Assembly: GCA_023443125.1 (NCBI GenBank)
Contig: JAEZVO010000042.1
Coordinates: forward strand, 1 to 46,644
Direction: 5' to 3'
DNA: 46,644 nt
Origin: Actinomycetes bacterium
GTDB lineage: Bacteria > Actinomycetota > Actinomycetes > Propionibacteriales > Propionibacteriaceae
How positions within the stretch are numbered: the first letter of the stretch is position 1; each line of letters begins with the position of its first letter. A model generated the notes under the pieces. It was not told where the DNA came from and did no database searches. It saw only the letters and a list, made by a program, of their open reading frames with translations. The translations under genes were made by a program, and so were the position numbers. This document shows, piece by piece, positions 1-8,504 of this stretch.

Positions 1-2
1 GC

Positions 3-629
3 ACAACGGCAAACGCGTGGGGCACGTTCAGCCAAGGCTCACACATCCAGGTATGGACCGAGGTGCGCCTCCCCAACGGCACCTGGTCCCGCTCCCAGAC
101 CAGCAAGACGAACTCGTCGGGCTTCTATGCCGTCCCCCTCACCTACGGCGCCAACACACCCGGCACCTACCAATACCGCGTCGCAGGCCGCTACCCTAAC
201 GGCACCGTCGTGCGCACCAAGGCTGTCACCTTCCGGCGCACGAACCCCGCCTACCACATTGATTCGCGTTGTTATTCCGGCGCCCGCGTGATGTGCGCGT
301 CGAAGAAGGACCGGAAGCTGTACTACGTGATGAACGGCAAGGTCGTGAAGGTGCTGGACGCCCGCTTTGGTGCTCGCAGCCACCCGACGCGCAACGGCGT
401 GCACTACGTGTACTGGAAGTCGCGGCACCACGTCTCCAGCATCTACGGCTCCGCCATGCCATGGGCGATGTTCTTCGACGGGGGCCAGGCCGTGCACTAC
501 TCGTCGAACTTCGCTCGTGTGGGATGGAATCATCCTGGTTCGGGCGGTTGCATCAACATCCGCGATGCGAAGACCCTGGACTGGATTTACAAGCAGATCC
601 GCAACGGCGACAAGGTCGTCGTGTACTAA
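3..629 (+). CDS. L,D-transpeptidase with N-terminal wall repeat (5' end outside window)
   Basis: The reading frame is open from the first bases, so the N-terminus is missing. One complete copy of the shared repeat is seen first (Trp-Gly at visible residues 6-7, then VWTEV, WSRSQT and PLTYG). A YkuD-type L,D-transpeptidase domain fills the rest. It has a P-T-R-x-G segment, His165, His177 and catalytic Cys183 in an S-G-G-C-I-N motif (visible numbering). The family motif is normally S-H-G-C, so one His is replaced by Gly. Such enzymes make 3-3 cross-links in peptidoglycan or attach proteins to it, outside the membrane. The repeat probably targets the enzyme to the wall; this is inferred from its recurrence in four other secreted proteins here. 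A strong terminator follows. Confidence 0.88.
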   Translation, partial: TTANAWGTFSQGSHIQVWTEVRLPNGTWSRSQTSKTNSSGFYAVPLTYGANTPGTYQYRVAGRYPNGTVVRTKAVTFRRTNPAYHIDSRCYSGARVMCASKKDRKLYYVMNGKVVKVLDARFGARSHPTRNGVHYVYWKSRHHVSSIYGSAMPWAMFFDGGQAVHYSSNFARVGWNHPGSGGCINIRDAKTLDWIYKQIRNGDKVVVY

Positions 630-646
630 ATAACACAGCTGCTGCA

Positions 647-683
647 GGAGGAGGGCGTCCCAGATGGGGCGCCCTCCTTCTTT
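647..683 (+). terminator. Rho-independent terminator after the L,D-transpeptidase gene
   Basis: An imperfect 15-bp stem (647-661 with 666-680, including G-T pairs) closes on the loop AGAT and is followed by TTT. It begins 17 bases after the stop codon of the L,D-transpeptidase gene. Confidence 0.85.
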
Positions 684-698
684 GCTTAGGCCGCGATG

Positions 699-729
699 TT
701 GCAGCATCACCCAATGATGAGAATATACT
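699..729 (+). promoter_or_regulatory. Possible promoter of the lysozyme-like gene
   Basis: A TATACT box (724-729) and a TTGCAG box (699-704) lie upstream of the start at 769. The 19-base spacer is longer than the usual 17, so the -35 assignment is weak. An AAGGA ribosome site follows before the ATG. Confidence 0.3.
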
Positions 730-768
730 GAGCATTCCCTGAGGTTTTCTTAGATAAGGACTGTACTC

Positions 769-2004
769 ATGCACTCGCTGCGCTCCCTCATCTCTGGCGC
801 CGTTGCCGTGTCGGCAGGCATCGCCTTGACCCCGAGCACCGCATCCGACGCCAAGGCGGCGCCTCAGCCGTCGATCAGCACCGTCGATTCCAAGCCAGCC
901 AACAGCCCAACGAATGCATGGGGCACGTTCCCCGACGGCGAGCGCATCCAAGTGTGGACTGAAGCCCGCGTCGATGGAGCTTGGTCGAAATCCCAGGAGC
1001 GGGCCACCAACCAGGATGGTTTCTACGCGATTCCACTCACCTACGGTCACGGCAGCGCGGGAGAGTACAAGTTCCGCGTCGGTGGTAAATACCCAGACGG
1101 CAAGGTCGTCTACACCGACCCGGCTACACTCACCCGCGTCGGCAATCCGACGGCTTCCCACTCGGGCGAACGCCACGTCGGCGTTGCATCCAAGGTGTGG
1201 GGCAGCGTCGACGAGGCAGCAGCCCAGCCTGTGTGGACCGAAGTGAAGCTGCCCGACGGCCGCTGGTCTAGGTCACAACAAGCCACGCTGAACGCCGACG
1301 GCGAATACCAACTGAGGCTCACCTACGGTGAAAACACCTCCGGCGAATACCAGTACCGAGTCGGGACCCGCCATGACGATGGCACCATCGCATACTCATC
1401 GCCCTTCAATTTCACACGCTTCGGTGGCAGCGCGACGGCGAAGTCCGCATCCACGGCAATGGTGGGCGCAACTGCGAATGCGTGGGGTCGATTCGCCGAC
1501 GGCGAAGGCATCGAAGTGTGGACGGAAGCGAAACTCCCCGACGGTCGCTGGTCGCGCTCCCAAACCGGGAAGACGAATAAATCCGGTGGGTACACGCTGC
1601 CACTCACGTACGGCGCGTCGAGCGCAGGTATCCGGTCTTTCCGCGTGGCTGGCCGCTACCCCGACGGGCACGTCGCCCGCACGAACACCGTCCAGCTGCG
1701 ACGAGTCAGCGGCACGTCGGCCGGCTCGAGCATGAAATACACCTGGATGCGTCAAGCGGGAATCCCCTCGTCCGACTGGGTGTATACAGACAAGATCGTC
1801 ACCAGGGAATCGAGCTGGAACCCGCGTGCGGTGAACCGCAGCTCGGGTGCGTGCGGACTGCCGCAGGCCTACCCGTGCAGCAAGCTGGGGCCCAACTGGG
1901 CAGATCCGGTGCACGCGCTCAAGTGGCAGTACAGCTACGTGAAGTCTCGCTACGGGGGCTACGCAGCTGCGTACGCCTTCTGGCAGCGCAACCGCTGGTA
2001 CTGA
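769..2004 (+). CDS. Secreted lysozyme-like protein with three wall repeats
   Basis: This 411-residue protein starts with a signal peptide (about residues 1-31, ending A-K-A-A). Three copies of the shared repeat follow, with their Trp-Gly (or equivalent) at residues 51, 144 and 239. The C-terminal 90 residues (322-411) match the lysozyme-like/SLT transglycosylase fold seen in aggregation-promoting factors. They contain R-E-S-S-W-N-P, with Glu347 the likely catalytic acid, then S-G-A-C-G-L-P-Q and a closing A-Y-A-F-W segment. It would cleave peptidoglycan glycan strands outside the cell. AAGGA lies nine bases before the ATG. The gene converges on the pseF-like gene with only eight bases between the two stop codons. 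The enzyme class is fairly certain; the exact bond cut is not. Confidence 0.85.
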   Translation: MHSLRSLISGAVAVSAGIALTPSTASDAKAAPQPSISTVDSKPANSPTNAWGTFPDGERIQVWTEARVDGAWSKSQERATNQDGFYAIPLTYGHGSAGEYKFRVGGKYPDGKVVYTDPATLTRVGNPTASHSGERHVGVASKVWGSVDEAAAQPVWTEVKLPDGRWSRSQQATLNADGEYQLRLTYGENTSGEYQYRVGTRHDDGTIAYSSPFNFTRFGGSATAKSASTAMVGATANAWGRFADGEGIEVWTEAKLPDGRWSRSQTGKTNKSGGYTLPLTYGASSAGIRSFRVAGRYPDGHVARTNTVQLRRVSGTSAGSSMKYTWMRQAGIPSSDWVYTDKIVTRESSWNPRAVNRSSGACGLPQAYPCSKLGPNWADPVHALKWQYSYVKSRYGGYAAAYAFWQRNRWY

Positions 2005-2012
2005 GCCCGGTC

Positions 2013-3380
2013 TTATCCGGTGGTAAGCAGGCTGGTGAGCTCGCGGCGTCCGACCGGCTGCACCACGACAGTGTCGACTGCGTCGCTGCGAACCTGCGCA
2101 GTGATCTGCGGTTGTTTGGCCTCCTGAGGGGCAATACCGACGGTGATCGCTCCGGCGCCGTGCCACTCGGCGAGGGTTTCGGATGCCGCGTCATCGCCCA
2201 GGTACGTCGCAGCGACACTCACCTCGGCAATCGCTCCGGGCTTGAGTGCACCGTCAGGCCTCACCACGGCGCCAATTTCCTTCAGCACGTTGCGTTCCCG
2301 GTAGTCAGCCAGCACGTCGAGGAACGCTCGGGCGTGTTCGGAGACGAGGTCAGCTTCCTGCAAGAACACCGTACGTAGCGCGGCATGCCCCGATTCGGTA
2401 CGCGCGCGCTCGATGCGGTAGCGCAATTCCAGTTCGGGCGCCGGCGACTCGATGACGGACGGCAGCACCACAGAGACGCCCATACGCTGCTTCAGCATGG
2501 GCAGCAGCCCGGTCGCGACCAGGGGGGCTGCGTCGGCGGTGCACACGACGTCGGATACTCCGGCCTCTACCGCCCGGGTGAATACCTCGCGGATGGTCGC
2601 CGCCTCATGTTCTTTACCGTTCCATCCCAAGTTGTCCACGCCGAGTACCAGGCTGGTGAGCCGCGGTGCGACGTCGGGCACCACGTGGGCGATCGGCCCG
2701 AGCGCTCGCACGTGTCCGACGAGGCTGTCCATCACGTCTGCCCAAGGGACGGTGACGGGGTCGGCATAGCCGTCGAAGAGTCGGGAGACGCGGATGAAAT
2801 CATGGAGGCAGTCGACGGTGGCGCGGTAGACCGCGGGCTTGCCGGGGTTGCGTCGGGGTGCAAAGAGCAGTTCGTCTGTGTGGCGTCGGATCCATGGGGT
2901 GACGTGCTCGCGGTCGTACGAGTCGACGGCTTCCCTGCCGGCCTGGCGCAGCAACCGTACCGGGAACACTTCGACGCCGAGGCCCTCGGGTACGACGTTG
3001 ATGTCGACGCGTCCGTATTCACGCCCGGTCCGGTCCATCTCGTCGATGAGTTCCTGAACGAGATCCGCGTCGGCGACGGGGTTGTCGCCGGTCAACCGCA
3101 CCACGCGGTCGTCCTCGGCAAGGTCGGATGTCGCATCGAGGAAGCGCGAGAGAACGTCGTCGAGGGAGCCCCGAAGCACACGGATGCCGGCAGGCTGGAG
3201 GGTGGCGGCGATTCGGTCGTCGTACATCTCCACCGACGTAGCCACCACGACTTCAAACCCAGTACGGGAGGCTCTACGGGCAACCAGCTCGACAAGCGGC
3301 ATGCCTCCAACGGTCATGAGCGCTTTGCCAGGCAGCCGGGACGACGAAAGACGAGACTGAATCACCACACGGGTACGCAT
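2013..3380 (-). CDS. CMP-pseudaminic acid synthetase-like cytidylyltransferase (SpsF/PseF type) with extra C-terminal domain
   Basis: The N-terminal ~230 residues are an SpsF-type nucleotidyltransferase, with R-L-P-G-K near residue 19, V-V-A-T-S and a T-G-D-N-P metal-site motif near residue 98. SpsF proteins are the cytidylyltransferases of Sps-type spore-coat and nonulosonic acid clusters. With pseB, C, H, G and I all nearby, activation of pseudaminic acid with CTP is the most likely job. The remaining ~220 residues begin V-L-G-V-D-N-L-G and resemble a degenerate aldo/keto-reductase barrel; I see no clear Tyr/Lys/His catalytic set. SpsF-reductase-like fusions are my recollection, not checked. 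The gene is divergent from the GH16-like gene, across about 180 bases. The reaction is well supported by pathway context; the sugar specificity is inferred. Confidence 0.8.
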   Translation of the reverse strand: MRTRVVIQSRLSSSRLPGKALMTVGGMPLVELVARRASRTGFEVVVATSVEMYDDRIAATLQPAGIRVLRGSLDDVLSRFLDATSDLAEDDRVVRLTGDNPVADADLVQELIDEMDRTGREYGRVDINVVPEGLGVEVFPVRLLRQAGREAVDSYDREHVTPWIRRHTDELLFAPRRNPGKPAVYRATVDCLHDFIRVSRLFDGYADPVTVPWADVMDSLVGHVRALGPIAHVVPDVAPRLTSLVLGVDNLGWNGKEHEAATIREVFTRAVEAGVSDVVCTADAAPLVATGLLPMLKQRMGVSVVLPSVIESPAPELELRYRIERARTESGHAALRTVFLQEADLVSEHARAFLDVLADYRERNVLKEIGAVVRPDGALKPGAIAEVSVAATYLGDDAASETLAEWHGAGAITVGIAPQEAKQPQITAQVRSDAVDTVVVQPVGRRELTSLLTTG

Positions 3381-3507
3381 ACTGGCCAGCCTACTCTCAC
3401 AGCGTCATCTACTGAGATTGCCGAGCCTTACCTCCCGAGCCATGACTCCCCCGCTGCCCTCACATACGGAATACAGGGTGAGGTACACATTTTTCGGGCG
3501 CCGCCAT

Positions 3508-3513
3508 TATACT
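3508..3513 (+). promoter_or_regulatory. Possible -10 box of the GH16-like gene
   Basis: A TATACT box lies 46 bases before the ATG at 3560. The best -35 candidate, TACACA at 3484-3489, matches only four of six consensus positions with an 18-base spacer. The same TATACT occurs upstream of the lysozyme-like gene. Confidence 0.3.
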
Positions 3514-3559
3514 TCACTGCGTGCGCGGAGATGCGCCGTACGTTTAAGGGGAATGCAGC

Positions 3560-6500
3560 ATGAAAAAACTCTTGGTTTCTCTTCTGGCAGCCATTTTGGG
3601 AAGCTCGGTGCTGTTCCCAACTGCCATAGCGGCACCGACGGACTCAGCCGCTCCGGTCAGTCCAACTGCCCTTTCAGCCACAGAGCCTACCTACGATGAT
3701 GCCCGCTCCATCGTCATCATCCCTGACGTTGCGGGTGTGACATACACCGTCGATGGTGTCGAAGCTCCTGCAGGAGAGTTCCCCGTAACGCCGTCAGAGC
3801 GAGGCGGCATTAAAGTCACGATCATCGCCAAGCGCACTAGTGACGGCGCGGAACAAAGCTGGACCCATGAATTCCCCTTCCAGCTGACGCCTACAGCTGC
3901 TACGTTCCGGGACGCGGACTACAGCATCAAGGCAGGCTCCCATTGGGGTGTCACCTATTGGCTCATCGCCCCCGACGGCACCGAAACCAAACTCATCTCG
4001 AACAGCTACAAGCTTGTTCCTGAGTTCGAGGGCCAGACCGTCACTGTCGAGGCCCGTTCGAACAATACGAGGGCCGTGAACCTTAACGGCGTTACCTCAT
4101 GGCAGCACACATTCCCAGCTACGGGCAAGGAGCCCGGCTGGGACCACTCCAACTCCACCGTCAACATCCCGAATATCAAGGGCATCACTTACACCGTCGA
4201 TGGCGTTGAAGCACCTGCCGGGCCATTCACTGTGAGTACGAGCCCAGATCAGAGCATTGAAGTGACGGTTGTCGCAACCAGAACCAGCGACAACACACAG
4301 TGGAAGTGGACGCATACGTTCCCCCGCGTGCTGACCCCTGACGCCCCCACCTTCGACGACAACAAGCTCACCATCAAAACACCAAGCCACTGGGGCGTCA
4401 CCTACTGGCTCATCACCCCCGACGGCACCGAAACCAAACTCAACTCCAACAGCTACGTCCCCGTCTCGGAGTACAAGGGTCAAACGGTCACCATCGAAGC
4501 CCGCCCCAACTCCGCCGCAAAACTCCTGACCGGCACCACCTCCTGGACCCACACCTTCCCGGCGAAACCGGCGGAACCGGAGTGGAATGATGAAACATCC
4601 ACCATCGTTATCCCCGACGTGCCAGGCGTCACCTACACCGTCGACGGCACTGAAGTCCCCCCAGGCGACTTCAAGGTCACAACCAACCCCAAAACCGCCA
4701 CCACCGTCACCGTCGTAGCAACCCGCGACAGCGACGGCCAACAAACCACCTGGACACACTCCTTCCCCGACGTCCTCACCCCCGACGCCCCCACCTTCGA
4801 CGACAACAAGCTCACCATCAAAACACCAAGCCACTGGGGCGTCACCTACTGGCTCATCACCCCCGACGGCACCGAAACCAAACTCAACTCCAACAGCTAC
4901 ACCACCATCCCCGAATATGAAGGCCAGACCATACGCGTCGAAGCCCGCCCCAACTCCGCCGCAAAACTCCTGACCGGCACCACCTCCTGGACCCACACCT
5001 TCCCGCGCAAGCCTGCGGCGCCGACCGTAGACAAGCCCACGTCAACCATCATCATTCCGACGGTGCCCGGTGTGGAATACCGCATCGACGGTAAAACCGT
5101 GACCGGGAAGCAGAAGATCGATACGTCGAAGGGACGCAAAATCGTCACTGTGACAGCGGTCCAGACCGCCACTGGCGTTGAGAGCTCGTGGGAGCTGTCG
5201 GTTCCACAGGTCGTAACACCCGGTGAGCCGAAATACAACGACGTGAAGCACATCGTCTGGGTACCCGGCATTCTGCATGTCAACTACTGGGCAGTGAATG
5301 AAGCCACAGGGGAAGAGTTCAAACTCAAGCCAAATAGCTGGACAGGTTCTTGGGAACAGTTCAATGACAAGACCTTCCGCATCGAGGCGCGAGCGAACAA
5401 CGACAACGTGTATCTCGTAGGCACTACGTCGTGGAAGCACATCTTCTGGAATCGCCCTGCGGACGATCTATCCGACGGTGACGAGTTCAATAGCGAGAGA
5501 ATCTCCAAGGACTGGAACATCCACGCCCAGACCACCAAATCTCGATCCACGTCGCGCGCTGAGAACATTTCCATTGTCAAGCTTCCCGACGGCACGAGTG
5601 CCCTGCAATTGACTACCATGCGGCATTGCCTGCGCCCGGGCGAGGAGGCCAACGATGCCAACGCCCAGCTCGATGGCGCCGTATGTCCCCGGGGCACCAG
5701 CACCGCCTACAGCAGCGCCCAAATGGACAGCCCCTACGCAATCGGGATTCCCCGAACCTTCGAAGCCCGCGTGCGTTTAGACTCTCCACATAAGGGCATC
5801 ACCACCACAACCTGGATGCACAACGACGCTGGCTACTGCCAGTGGAAGTCAGCGACGCCGGAGAATAAGGACACCGGTGAACTTGACTTGGTGGAAGTCT
5901 GGGGCACCAAGCAGGCGGTCATGTCTACATTCGCCGGTTGTTGGCATGACGAAGACGGAGTTCGTCACTACGCGTCAAGCAAGCCTCGCATCGACGTCGA
6001 CCTCCCCGGAAAGTGGCACACCTTCCGGATGGAGTACGACGGACGATCCATCCGCTACATGGTCGATGGCCGTCCTGTAACTGAAAAGGTTGGCGAAGAG
6101 ATCGTCGCTGAGTCCTTTGGCATCACCGGGACGAAGGGCGACGGATCTGTCTCTCAGGCCAAGTTCGATAGCGTCATGCAGAACCACAAGTGGCGAATCG
6201 TGGCGGGCACAAAGGTGGCACGTCTCGACGGTTGGGCTCCATTCATCCGTGATGATGAGGTCTTCAAGCCACAGCATGACCTGATCGATTACATTCGGGT
6301 TCAGCAGTGGCAGCCAACGGACATTCCTACCATCACCGCTTCTTCGGATGCCGGCGGACTGGTCCAGGGGTCCACGAATGCACCCGGTCGAACGGTTCGC
6401 GCCGAGGTGCAGATGCCTGACAAGACCTGGCGCCTCGTTGGTTCTACCACCGCAGATGCTAAGGGCAATTACGTCCTACGCATCGATGAAGGGGCCCCAG

Positions 6501-7396
6501 GCAAGACCCAATACCGCATCTCGGTTACAAGCCGTCAAGGATTCTGGAAGAGCACCCTCGTCGATGTCGAGCGCGCACTCACTGCACATACCGCAAACAC
6601 GAAACAGATTGGTCAGACAACCTACGTTTGGGGCACAACAAACACTCCAGGCGCCACCGTCTTCACAGAAGCGAAACTGCCAAACGGCAAGTGGTCCCGT
6701 TCACAAACCCGCACCGTGCAGACCAATGGCTCGTACGTAATTCCTCTTACCTACGGATCAAATTCGCTCGGCACCACCGTATACCGAGTGGGATTGCAGA
6801 CACCCGACGGTGTGATCTATTCAGATGAGGTGAGCCTGTACCGCATCCCCTCGATTGAAACCGCAGGCACGAAGATCATTGGTGCGACCACTTACGCTTG
6901 GGGCGACACCGGACTGGCCAACGCACGGGTGTTCACCGAAGTGTTGCTCCCCAATGGCAAGTGGTCTGTGTCGCAGGTACGCCGTACGCAGTCATCTGGG
7001 AAGTTCGTGTTGCCGCTCACCTATGGGCAAAACGTGGTGGGGCGATACCGCTACAGAGTGGGTGTACAAACATCAGCTGGAGTGGTCTACTACTCCCCGT
7101 CCACATTCTTGACTCGCACTCCGAGTGCTTCCACGGCTGGCACGAAACCCGTGAACCAAGTAACCAATGTTTGGGGAAACACGGGAGTCTCGGGTGTCAC
7201 GGTGTTTACTGAGGTGCAGCTGCCGAGCGGTGCTTGGTCGCGTTCCCAGACGCGCACCGCTAACTCCAGCGGTTTCTACGCAGTGCCTCTGACCTACGGC
7301 TCCAACAAGTTGGGTACCACGCGATACCGAGTAGCTGTCGTAACGCCGACGGGGGTCGTCCGCTCACCTTCGGTGACTATCACCAGGACTCGGTAA
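3560..7396 (+). CDS. Giant secreted GH16-like glycan hydrolase with two kinds of repeats
   Basis: This 1278-residue protein starts with a K-K-L signal peptide (about 1-25), and AAGGGGAA precedes the ATG. From about 45 to 635 there are four composite beta-rich repeats of about 148 residues, each with a V-T-Y-T-V-D-G unit and an S-H-W-G-V-T-Y-W-L unit. Copies two and three are nearly identical in DNA. Residues ~640-920 form a concanavalin-like GH16 domain. Its active-site motif E774-L-D-L-V-E779 fits the family's E-x-D-x-x-E, giving nucleophile and acid/base. After a degenerate copy, three complete wall repeats close the protein (Trp at 1024, 1114 and 1205). GH16 enzymes cut beta-1,3/1,4-glucans and galactans; the substrate here may be a wall glycan, possibly the one built by this locus. 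It is convergent with pseG, four bases apart. Confidence 0.85.
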   Translation: MKKLLVSLLAAILGSSVLFPTAIAAPTDSAAPVSPTALSATEPTYDDARSIVIIPDVAGVTYTVDGVEAPAGEFPVTPSERGGIKVTIIAKRTSDGAEQSWTHEFPFQLTPTAATFRDADYSIKAGSHWGVTYWLIAPDGTETKLISNSYKLVPEFEGQTVTVEARSNNTRAVNLNGVTSWQHTFPATGKEPGWDHSNSTVNIPNIKGITYTVDGVEAPAGPFTVSTSPDQSIEVTVVATRTSDNTQWKWTHTFPRVLTPDAPTFDDNKLTIKTPSHWGVTYWLITPDGTETKLNSNSYVPVSEYKGQTVTIEARPNSAAKLLTGTTSWTHTFPAKPAEPEWNDETSTIVIPDVPGVTYTVDGTEVPPGDFKVTTNPKTATTVTVVATRDSDGQQTTWTHSFPDVLTPDAPTFDDNKLTIKTPSHWGVTYWLITPDGTETKLNSNSYTTIPEYEGQTIRVEARPNSAAKLLTGTTSWTHTFPRKPAAPTVDKPTSTIIIPTVPGVEYRIDGKTVTGKQKIDTSKGRKIVTVTAVQTATGVESSWELSVPQVVTPGEPKYNDVKHIVWVPGILHVNYWAVNEATGEEFKLKPNSWTGSWEQFNDKTFRIEARANNDNVYLVGTTSWKHIFWNRPADDLSDGDEFNSERISKDWNIHAQTTKSRSTSRAENISIVKLPDGTSALQLTTMRHCLRPGEEANDANAQLDGAVCPRGTSTAYSSAQMDSPYAIGIPRTFEARVRLDSPHKGITTTTWMHNDAGYCQWKSATPENKDTGELDLVEVWGTKQAVMSTFAGCWHDEDGVRHYASSKPRIDVDLPGKWHTFRMEYDGRSIRYMVDGRPVTEKVGEEIVAESFGITGTKGDGSVSQAKFDSVMQNHKWRIVAGTKVARLDGWAPFIRDDEVFKPQHDLIDYIRVQQWQPTDIPTITASSDAGGLVQGSTNAPGRTVRAEVQMPDKTWRLVGSTTADAKGNYVLRIDEGAPGKTQYRISVTSRQGFWKSTLVDVERALTAHTANTKQIGQTTYVWGTTNTPGATVFTEAKLPNGKWSRSQTRTVQTNGSYVIPLTYGSNSLGTTVYRVGLQTPDGVIYSDEVSLYRIPSIETAGTKIIGATTYAWGDTGLANARVFTEVLLPNGKWSVSQVRRTQSSGKFVLPLTYGQNVVGRYRYRVGVQTSAGVVYYSPSTFLTRTPSASTAGTKPVNQVTNVWGNTGVSGVTVFTEVQLPSGAWSRSQTRTANSSGFYAVPLTYGSNKLGTTRYRVAVVTPTGVVRSPSVTITRTR
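4340..4456 (+). repeat. 117-bp exact repeat, copy 1, inside the GH16-like gene
   Basis: This segment is identical base for base to 4784-4900, 444 bases (148 codons) downstream, including third codon positions. It encodes the S-H-W-G-V-T-Y-W-L part of composite repeat two. Confidence 0.95.
4494..4560 (+). repeat. 67-bp exact repeat, copy 1, inside the GH16-like gene
   Basis: This segment is identical to 4938-5004 at the same 444-base offset as the neighbouring 117-bp pair. The short stretch between the two identical blocks has diverged. Confidence 0.93.
4784..4900 (+). repeat. 117-bp exact repeat, copy 2, inside the GH16-like gene
   Basis: Second copy of 4340-4456, encoding the same part of composite repeat three. 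Confidence 0.95.
4938..5004 (+). repeat. 67-bp exact repeat, copy 2, inside the GH16-like gene
   Basis: Second copy of 4494-4560, at the end of composite repeat three. Confidence 0.93.
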
Positions 7397-7400
7397 ACCT

Positions 7401-8420
7401 CTAACGAGTAAGGGCCGCGACCGCGTCGACCACGCGTTCGCGGCCCTTACCGTCTACAAGCGTGCATGCGTGGGTGCTTAGCTCGTCAAGCCATGCCCGG
7501 TCTTCGAGCATCCGGGCGAGTGCGACAGAGGCGGCGGCGCGGGCCTGCTGATCGCTACGCAGCGCTTCGAGGTGGCCCACCGGGACGGCGAGGGATTCCG
7601 TCGCTGCATCGTAACCGATGATCTGGTTATCCGTGACGCATACGAGCCCGGTGGGGATGCCGAGGCAGGCGAACTCCCACACGCTCGAACCTGATGCGGA
7701 GATCACGAAGTCGCACGTCAACGCCAGGCCGGGGAGGTCGTCCTGCGTGCCCAGCACATCGAGCGACTGACCGTCGGCAAGCTCCAGCCCCTCAAGCGAG
7801 GCCCGACGTTCTGGCGACGCAGCGATCGCCACGACGTGGACTGGCAGCCCCGTCGAGAGCAGCAATTCGACGGCGACAGGACATCCACCGAAGGGGTCAG
7901 ACCCGCCGAACACCACGAGCACCTTGGGAGGCTCATTCGCTGGGTGGGGGGTGCCGCGTCGTTGCACAACGACGTCGCGCAACAGCACATATTCGGGCCC
8001 GACAAGCCAATTCGGCAGGCCAGGATCGTCGGAGCCGAGGTTCTGATCAACATAGATGTCGGCCTCCTGGTGGCGCCCGAAGTCGCCGTCGACCATGGCC
8101 ACCACAGGGAATCCTGCTGCCCGCGCGTCAGCGCCGAGTGATGTTGGAAACTCGTACCCGTCGATCATGAGCGTGTCGCATCCGGCTGCGGTGAGCTGCG
8201 CCACGAAGTCGTCGGCAGGTGGCACGAATTCGAGCCCGACGGAGGCTGCCTGTTGGCGAGCCCACTGGACGTCACACTCTCCAAACAGCGTTGCCATATG
8301 TCCTCTGGACCGCAATTCCTGCACGAGTGCGGTTTGCCGTACCAGATGTCCGGTACCGCGGCTAGAAAGCGCGTCGCAACGGATCGCGACGTGTAGGGGC
8401 AAGGATTGGTGGGCGTCCAT
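7401..8420 (-). CDS. pseG: UDP-2,4-diacetamido-2,4,6-trideoxy-L-altropyranose hydrolase
   Basis: This 339-residue protein is a GT-B-like nucleotide-sugar hydrolase of the PseG/SpsG family. It removes UDP from the diacetamido-trideoxy-altrose made by PseB, PseC and PseH, the fourth step of pseudaminic acid synthesis in the cytoplasm. The N-terminal G-T-G-H-L-x-R motif carries the conserved active-site His. The middle has L-V-V-F-G-G-S-D-P and the C-terminal half has I-S-A-S-G-S-S-V-W-E-F, both typical of the family. The gene is divergent from pseB with about 85 bases between starts, so the pair may share a regulatory region. Its 3' end carries a 13-bp inverted repeat. No strong ribosome site is seen before the ATG. 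Confidence 0.88.
   Translation of the reverse strand: MDAHQSLPLHVAIRCDALSSRGTGHLVRQTALVQELRSRGHMATLFGECDVQWARQQAASVGLEFVPPADDFVAQLTAAGCDTLMIDGYEFPTSLGADARAAGFPVVAMVDGDFGRHQEADIYVDQNLGSDDPGLPNWLVGPEYVLLRDVVVQRRGTPHPANEPPKVLVVFGGSDPFGGCPVAVELLLSTGLPVHVVAIAASPERRASLEGLELADGQSLDVLGTQDDLPGLALTCDFVISASGSSVWEFACLGIPTGLVCVTDNQIIGYDAATESLAVPVGHLEALRSDQQARAAASVALARMLEDRAWLDELSTHACTLVDGKGRERVVDAVAALTR
7408..7450. terminator. Hairpin at the convergent pseG / GH16-like gene ends
   Basis: A perfect 13-bp inverted repeat (7408-7420 with 7438-7450) encloses a loop that can pair further (CGCG/CGCG). It lies inside the last 50 bases of pseG and 12 bases past the GH16-like stop codon. Neither side has a clear T run, so a bidirectional terminator role is plausible but unproven. 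Confidence 0.5.
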
Positions 8421-8494
8421 ATCTCAAATGGTAAGCTTTGCCAACGGTAACTGTGCGGTGGCATGCCCGCTTCCGTCTGTCTCATTCACAACAT

Positions 8495-8499
8495 AGGAG
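8495..8499 (+). promoter_or_regulatory. Ribosome binding site that sets the pseB start
   Basis: AGGAG lies five bases before the GTG at 8505. It supports that start over the in-frame ATG 42 bases upstream, which has no such site and would add 14 residues not needed by the family. Confidence 0.75.
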
Positions 8500-8504
8500 T
8501 ACTC

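Noticed and set aside
2005..2040. Terminator between the lysozyme-like gene and the convergent pseF-like gene
   Set aside because: Only a six-pair hairpin (CTTATC/GGTAAG) with one weak pair is present, mostly inside the pseF-like coding end.
4097..4996. Gly/Asp-rich 299-residue minus-strand frame inside the GH16-like gene
   Set aside because: It is the antisense of the repeat array; its repetitive look comes from the duplicated DNA.
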